A stretch of 64,000 bases of DNA, from contig JAPWDM010000044.1 in NCBI GenBank assembly GCA_035578155.1, forward strand, positions 756,501 to 820,500, written 5' to 3'. The notes under the pieces were generated by a model. The model saw only the letters and a list, made by a program, of their open reading frames with translations, did no database searches and was not told the origin of the DNA. Both the position numbers and the translations under genes were made by a program. Source of the stretch: Brachynemurus nebulosus (taxonomy: Eukaryota > Arthropoda > Insecta > Neuroptera > Myrmeleontidae). Shown one piece after another: positions 59,190-64,000 of the stretch (position 1 is the first letter of the stretch; each line of letters begins with the position of its first letter).

Positions 59190-60420
59190 GCATTAGAGTA
59201 TTTTTATTTGTTATGATTGAGTTATAAAATTCAAGAGGATATTTTCAAGTCGTGTATTATTAGACGACGAAGATTTTCTTCCGTAAAGAAGAAAGTTCTA
59301 AAAGAAAATTTAATAATAAATTAGTTAAAGTAATAAAAAAGTTAGTTAGTGAATTACCCTTCAAATACAGTTGTATGTAAAAATTCTGTTACATTTTTTC
59401 AAAAAACTGTAAAATTTTCAGTACACTTGAGTTAAGATACATAAATGTTTGCCTTTAATTCATTAATTTAACTATTTTTAAATGATTTGCCTTTAATTTT
59501 TTTAATATTTCCAGTACAAAATATATGAAAGAATGTGTCAAAATTAAAATTTTTTTTTGTCGACAAAAAAAATTGAATATATGCAAAATTATTTACGAAC
59601 TAGAATGCTCCGTTTATATGTTTTAAATATTACTAGTGTTCTCAAACACGCAGAAATTTACATTAAAAGATTATTGTTTCAATGTAGTTGGACGTAGTTT
59701 CTATCCAATTTAGTCAACTGTTAATTACTTTTAATTTCAAATGTTATCGAGTGCCTGTGAAACATTATTAGTGTATGGCGGATTTTTACCCGTATTTAAA
59801 CATACACCAATATCCATATGTTCACTCAATGTTCAGCTTTGGCTGATACTTGAACACTCGATGTACTTTGGCAAATGGCCAATTCATTATGTTAATTAAA
59901 ATTGACATAGTGTTTGAAAAATTACCAAACTGGATCGGCCGATCCGGGTTCGAGTCCCAGCCGATCCAGTTTGGTAATTTTTCAAACACTATGTCAATTT
60001 TAATTAACTGTTAATTATTTTAATATTAGGTGTAAACATAATCTAAACTCTGACATAGAACAAAAATATTCTTGATAATTTTTCTTTACTAATATAGATA
60101 ATAGAAAACTTTACTAATTGAGAGAAATAAAATACAGTTGAATCCTTAAGTTGGATTAAAAAACTCATGTTAAGACACTTATCTGAAGCTTCTTTTCTCA
60201 AATGTAGAATTGCAAAACATTAGATAGACATAATATGGCTGCGAGTGTGAGTGTGATAAAATATGATTTTTTCCAGTATATTTCTAAATTTTTCTAAAAA
60301 AGTAATTTACTTAAAGGAATGGTTCAAAAATATTTGCTTCGTTTATTCGATTGGTGTAAAAAAAATTTTACAAAATTGCTTAATTCTGGCAAACACTCAT
60401 CTTGTTAAATTAAAAATCAA
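59190..60420 (+). repeat. Diverged duplicated segment, copy 2, with SINE insertion
   Basis: Counterpart of 55740-56830, interrupted at 59731-60004 by the SINE below. The copy at 56.4 kb shows the uninterrupted site. Confidence 0.55.
59731..60004. mobile_element. tRNA-Thr-derived SINE, second copy
   Basis: Flanked by AACTGTTAATTACTTT (59716-59731) and AACTGTTAATTATTTT (60006-60021). The body matches 45925-46108 (CGAGTGCCTGTGAAAC, GTGTATGGCGGATTTTTA, TCAGCTTTGGCTGATACTTGA). The tRNA part is reduced to the B-box half (GATCCGGGTTCGAGTCCC, 59941-59958), sitting at the centre of a palindrome whose arms are AAACTGGATCGGC and its complement and extend outward to TTAATTAA. Confidence 0.75.
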
Positions 60421-60699
60421 GTAATCCAACTCAATTTTCATATTTTTCATATTTAAAATTTCATATTTAAATTTAAATAGGTTACTACAAACCCGCAAAA
60501 AATATAAAGTATATCGGAACATAGACGAATCAAACATGAAAATGCAAAGTTTGAGTAGTTTCGAATTCGACAGCAAACCTCATCAAAAAGTGCATACCAA
60601 ACAAAAGCGTCAATCCAAGAAAAATTGACCCACATCAGAAGTTACGTTAATAAATTTCAAAAGGTCAAGTATGAAAATAGTAAAGTATTTTTGAAAAAT

Positions 60700-60702
<3 letters not shown>

Positions 60703-60781
<79 letters not shown>
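60703..60781. repeat. (TA)n array
   Basis: Ends at the left terminus of the element 60783-61497. Confidence 0.95.
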
Positions 60782-60782
<1 letters not shown>

Positions 60783-60785
<3 letters not shown>

Positions 60786-61495
60786 GGTGTTAGTGAATAA
60801 GTGCGAATAATTTTAATGGGTGATTGCTGCGGTTTTTTTATGTAAAAAAGTCCATATTAACCCATGTCCGAAAACGCTTAGTTTCCAAGATACAGAGTCT
60901 TCAGTTTCTCGTCTATTTTAAATATTTTCGTAAATATTTCAAAAACGTTTTGAGATATTCACATAAAATTTGGGATACGCTACGACAGGATAAATACCCA
61001 TATTCTGAAATAGACAGAATATTTCCATTCAAACCAGTGGCGTCCGTACGGCCATATGATGATATATCTTTGAAGAAAAAAAAAGGGACGCCAATGATTT
61101 TTTCCAATTTGAAAATGTTTTTTTAAATGTTCTATAAATTGTTGACAAAAATGACCTCTTAGTATTTTGTCGTTCATGTGTCCGTTTTCAAGATAAAAGG
61201 CAATTTTCAATTACTGTTCTTACTACAAAATCGGTTTAGGTTCTCGTATTAACTGTTGAGGTCATTTTATGAAAAAGTCATACCAAATAAAAGATGAAGA
61301 CGCCTCATTACTGTAGAAATGACCACATAATTTGTTTTTAATTTAATATAGAAACATATTTTTAAAAAACAAGAAACGGCACACTCTGTTTCTTGGAAAC
61401 TAAGCGTATTCGGACCTGGGTTTATATAAACTCTTTTACATAAAAAACCTCAGCAATCACCCATTAAAATTTTTCGCACTTATTCACTAATACCC

Positions 61496-61497
<2 letters not shown>
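60783..61497. mobile_element. 715-bp TIR element between two TA arrays
   Basis: Ends CAGGGTGTTAGTGAATAAGT and CAGGGTATTAGTGAATAAGT (right, complement); inverted similarity continues ~65 bases (GGGTGATTGCTG, TTTTTTATGTAAAA). TA arrays lie on both sides. The inside repeats a CCGAAAACGCTTAGTTTCCAAG-like block in inverted form (60867 and 61390). Open frames at 60824-61210 show no known transposase motif. Confidence 0.8.

Positions 61498-61588
<91 letters not shown>
61498..61588. repeat. (TA)n array
   Basis: Lies between two different TIR elements. Confidence 0.95.
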
Positions 61589-61593
<5 letters not shown>

Positions 61594-61724
61594 GTCAGAG
61601 AAATAAGTGACCATCTTTTGAGGGGTGACTCATAGCATCCTGTAGACACTAAAACCGCAGGAATTTTTTCAGAATTAACAGTCGCGTCACCCCTCAAAAG
61701 GATGTGTTATTTCCCTTACACCCT
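61589..61724 (-). mobile_element. CAGGGTGT MITE copy
   Basis: AGGGTGTCAGAGAAATAAGTG to CCCTTACACCCT; minus-strand orientation relative to 14900. It carries the GAGGGGTGACTCATAGCATCC variant. Confidence 0.8.
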
Positions 61725-61769
61725 ATATATATATTACACACATATATATACATATATATATATGTATGT

Positions 61770-61827
<58 letters not shown>
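61725..61827. repeat. (TA)n array with CACACATA-type interruptions
   Basis: Centre of the inverted pair of CAGGGTGT MITEs. Confidence 0.95.
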
Positions 61828-62070
<243 letters not shown>

Positions 62071-62077
62071 GAATATA

Positions 62078-62456
62078 TCGTCGCCGTTACTTCAATATGT
62101 CGTATGTCGAAAATATGTCATTTTCTGTTAATAATGCTATAGTAACCAAAATCATATTTTCTATATAATAGCCAAAATTCCAGTGTCTAGGACTACAGTG
62201 AAACAGAGAATGCGCACTTGAAAATATTTCGTATGTTGCCATTTTTATTTAGCAATGCGTCATATGTCGTACGGTGCTTTGAAAATACAGTTACTTTAAT
62301 AAACAATAAATAACACTAATAATACATCACCAAAAATCCTTGATAATTCAGTAAACAAAGCAACCAAAAAGAATTGCAGCGTAAAGAATAAAACAGCTTT
62401 TCTTAATTTCTGACAAATGCCTTTTTTTGACATACGACGTTCTGAAGTAACGGCGA

Positions 62457-62459
<3 letters not shown>
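62078..62459. mobile_element. TA-target MITE with GTCGTATGTC subterminal repeats, 382 bp
   Basis: Perfect 16-base ends TCGTCGCCGTTACTTC and its complement, flanked by TA inside TA-rich DNA. Inner inverted GTCGTATGTC words occur near both ends and again inside (62258). This is the subterminal-repeat style of pogo/Tigger-type elements. Confidence 0.8.
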
Positions 62460-62545
<86 letters not shown>

Positions 62546-62690
62546 ATATATGTAAATATGTTAGTGAATATCATTTTCGGATTCTAGTGACCTCAAAATA
62601 TATTTCTGTTATAGTTCTAGGCTCAAGTGGCATCATGAGGTCGGCCGTAATAGCGGAATTTTCAGAATGAAAATTCGTTAATAGAAATTC
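62459..62690 (+). repeat. (TA)n and right half of family A
   Basis: TA array 62459-62545, then GTTAGTGAATATCATTTTCGG, TAGTGACCTCAAAATAT, GGCTCAAGTGGCATCATGAGG and the terminal hairpin AGCGGAATTTTCAG / TGAAAATTCGTT. Confidence 0.7.
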
Positions 62691-62699
62691 AAAAACCTA

Positions 62700-63940
62700 C
62701 AAGGTTCAATAATAAATTTGAGACAAGTAACATACGACGACATAAGTTTGTTTAAAATGAATGTGTTTATTGTAACAGAAACTGTACTTTACATATTGTT
62801 TGGATTTGTTTCCACTTTCTTTCTTCTTTTTTTAAATTGAAAATCGAAGTGGTACAACTAAAAAGTATTTTATTTAACTCTGTTTTCACCTTTTCATTAA
62901 AAGTAATTTACTAAATATAAATTTAAATTGATTACTTAAAGGAAGTGATTTGTAAACTTCTTAGTTATTAACAAAAATATGGAATTAAAAATTTTAATTC
63001 ATTATATTTATTTTACAAAATTAATTAAAACAACATTTTAACTGTAATTTAGATGTACCTTCTCGTATAGTAATATAAATGCTTTAGTATTGACCTTAAA
63101 TATCATGCAGTTATATCAAAACTAACCGACCTTTTACTGTTAAGTGAATTATTAAAATTTTTTATCCAACTGTTCACGTCTCCAAATTAATTACAGTTCC
63201 TAACTGAAATTTAAAAATACGTTAGTTAATAAATATGCTCCCGCCTCATTCTCGATAAGCAAAAAATATGATAGTAGGTATACACAAAACGGGAAAGTAC
63301 CAAAAATATATGATAATTACTAAATTTAACAGACTCTGTAATGTTTCAGTTTGGCTTACCGTGGTAGACCGCAATTTTCATTCCGAGTCGAACATAGTTT
63401 CAGTAAATTTTACAACTGATAACCAGACACAAACTCCTACTTGGATAATCACGCTATTAAAGTAAAAATATACATGTTAAATTAAAAAACTTATCCAGTA
63501 GGATTAAAATTGAGTAATGGTATATTATTCAATGAGTGGGAAATGAGTTTGCGAGGCGAGTGTTGTAATTCATCTGAGTTTACACGTGAATGCAATATTA
63601 TATTTCATTTGGGACTTTTCCCTTTTTGATTTAAATAAAATTGAATACAAAATTTAAATTGAAAGAAAATAATTTTGTAATTGGTCTTTAATTTCATTAA
63701 ATGTCGTTATATATAGGTACCTACGGAACCGATCAAAATAAAATATAAATAGCTGTTTTTATTTATATAATAATTATGTCGCTACCCTAGTGTATTGAAA
63801 TTTAAAATTTGATAGTAGATTGTGTTCATAAAACAACTGTAACCCATAGAATAATGTTTAATACGATAATTTCACACACCTTTGAATAAAGCATAATTTT
63901 CTCAACAATTAGTGGTTATATAGTCAGTGTATTCTTCAAC
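62700..63940. other. No gene seen
   Basis: AT-rich sequence without supported element ends or coding signals. Confidence 0.4.
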
Positions 63941-63942
63941 AG

Positions 63943-64000
63943 GAATTAAAAGACAATGTTCAGCAAATGCAAAGTTCGAACTGTCTTTGGCAGAAGACGT
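63943..64000 (+). CDS. Candidate exon start at the window edge (partial)
   Basis: An acceptor (ATTCTTCAACAG ending at 63942) is followed by a frame open to the window end: ELKDNVQQMQSSNCLWQKT. The residue mix (Glu, Lys, Asp, Gln, Leu) suits a helical or coiled-coil protein and the codons are less AT-biased than local intergenic sequence. Only 19 codons are visible, so it may be chance. Confidence 0.3.

Overview
The window looks like intergenic or intronic DNA from an AT-rich arthropod nuclear genome, most likely an insect. Evidence: very AT-rich sequence, long (TA)n arrays, GTAAGT-type splice donors, AATAAA signals, tRNA-derived SINEs, an I/R1/Jockey-like LINE fragment, and many small DNA transposons of the Tc1/mariner-pogo, hAT, piggyBac, PIF/Harbinger and Helitron groups. 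Species cannot be named from what is visible. There is no bacterial-style gene organisation, rRNA or CRISPR array, and no complete recognisable host protein gene.

Layout. 1-3 kb holds the best candidates for host coding sequence: an exon end at 1-96, a three-exon phase-compatible reading frame at 1579-2316 (153 codons, product unknown), and a short terminal exon at 2865-2932 followed by AATAAA. 4.8-9.5 kb is dense in repeats: a GTCT-headed tandem-repeat element, a 395-bp palindrome with identical arms around a TA array, and several more palindromes around TA arrays. 10.6-13.7 kb holds a 1.5-kb repeat (family C) and a broken pogo/Tigger element with a hAT-like MITE inside it. 14.5-22.7 kb has more TA-array elements and the most complete copy (20.4-21.0 kb) of an unclassified family here called A. 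22.9-23.75 kb has a LINE 3' end followed by a SINE with a 14-bp target duplication. 24.7-27.2 kb has a pogo-type MITE and a hAT element with an exact 8-bp duplication. 28.8 and 31.1 kb have two piggyBac-type MITEs (TTAA). 32.9-36.8 kb has a pogo transposase remnant between inverted family C copies. 36.9-37.8 kb is an 830-bp foldback element. 42-49 kb holds a Tigger element with clean TIRs, a tRNA-Thr-derived SINE with a large inverted repeat, and a Harbinger-like element with a nested MITE. 49-54 kb has a Helitron 3' end and the second GTCT-headed element. 55.7-60.4 kb contains a diverged duplicated segment, in which one copy carries a SINE the other lacks, plus an LTR- or promoter-like segment with a perfect heat-shock element. 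60.7-62.7 kb is a chain of TA-target MITEs joined by TA arrays. The last 58 bases may begin a host exon.

The recurring theme is the relation between (TA)n arrays and transposons. Most arrays abut an element end, lie at a fixed position inside an element, or form the centre of an inverted repeat. Elements that target TA (Tc1/mariner-pogo-like) or insert between A and T (Helitron) would find these arrays ideal landing sites, and the resulting inverted pairs form long hairpins. No coordinated gene system was found. What is distinctive is this mobile-element ecology plus three independent, broken pogo/Tigger transposases.
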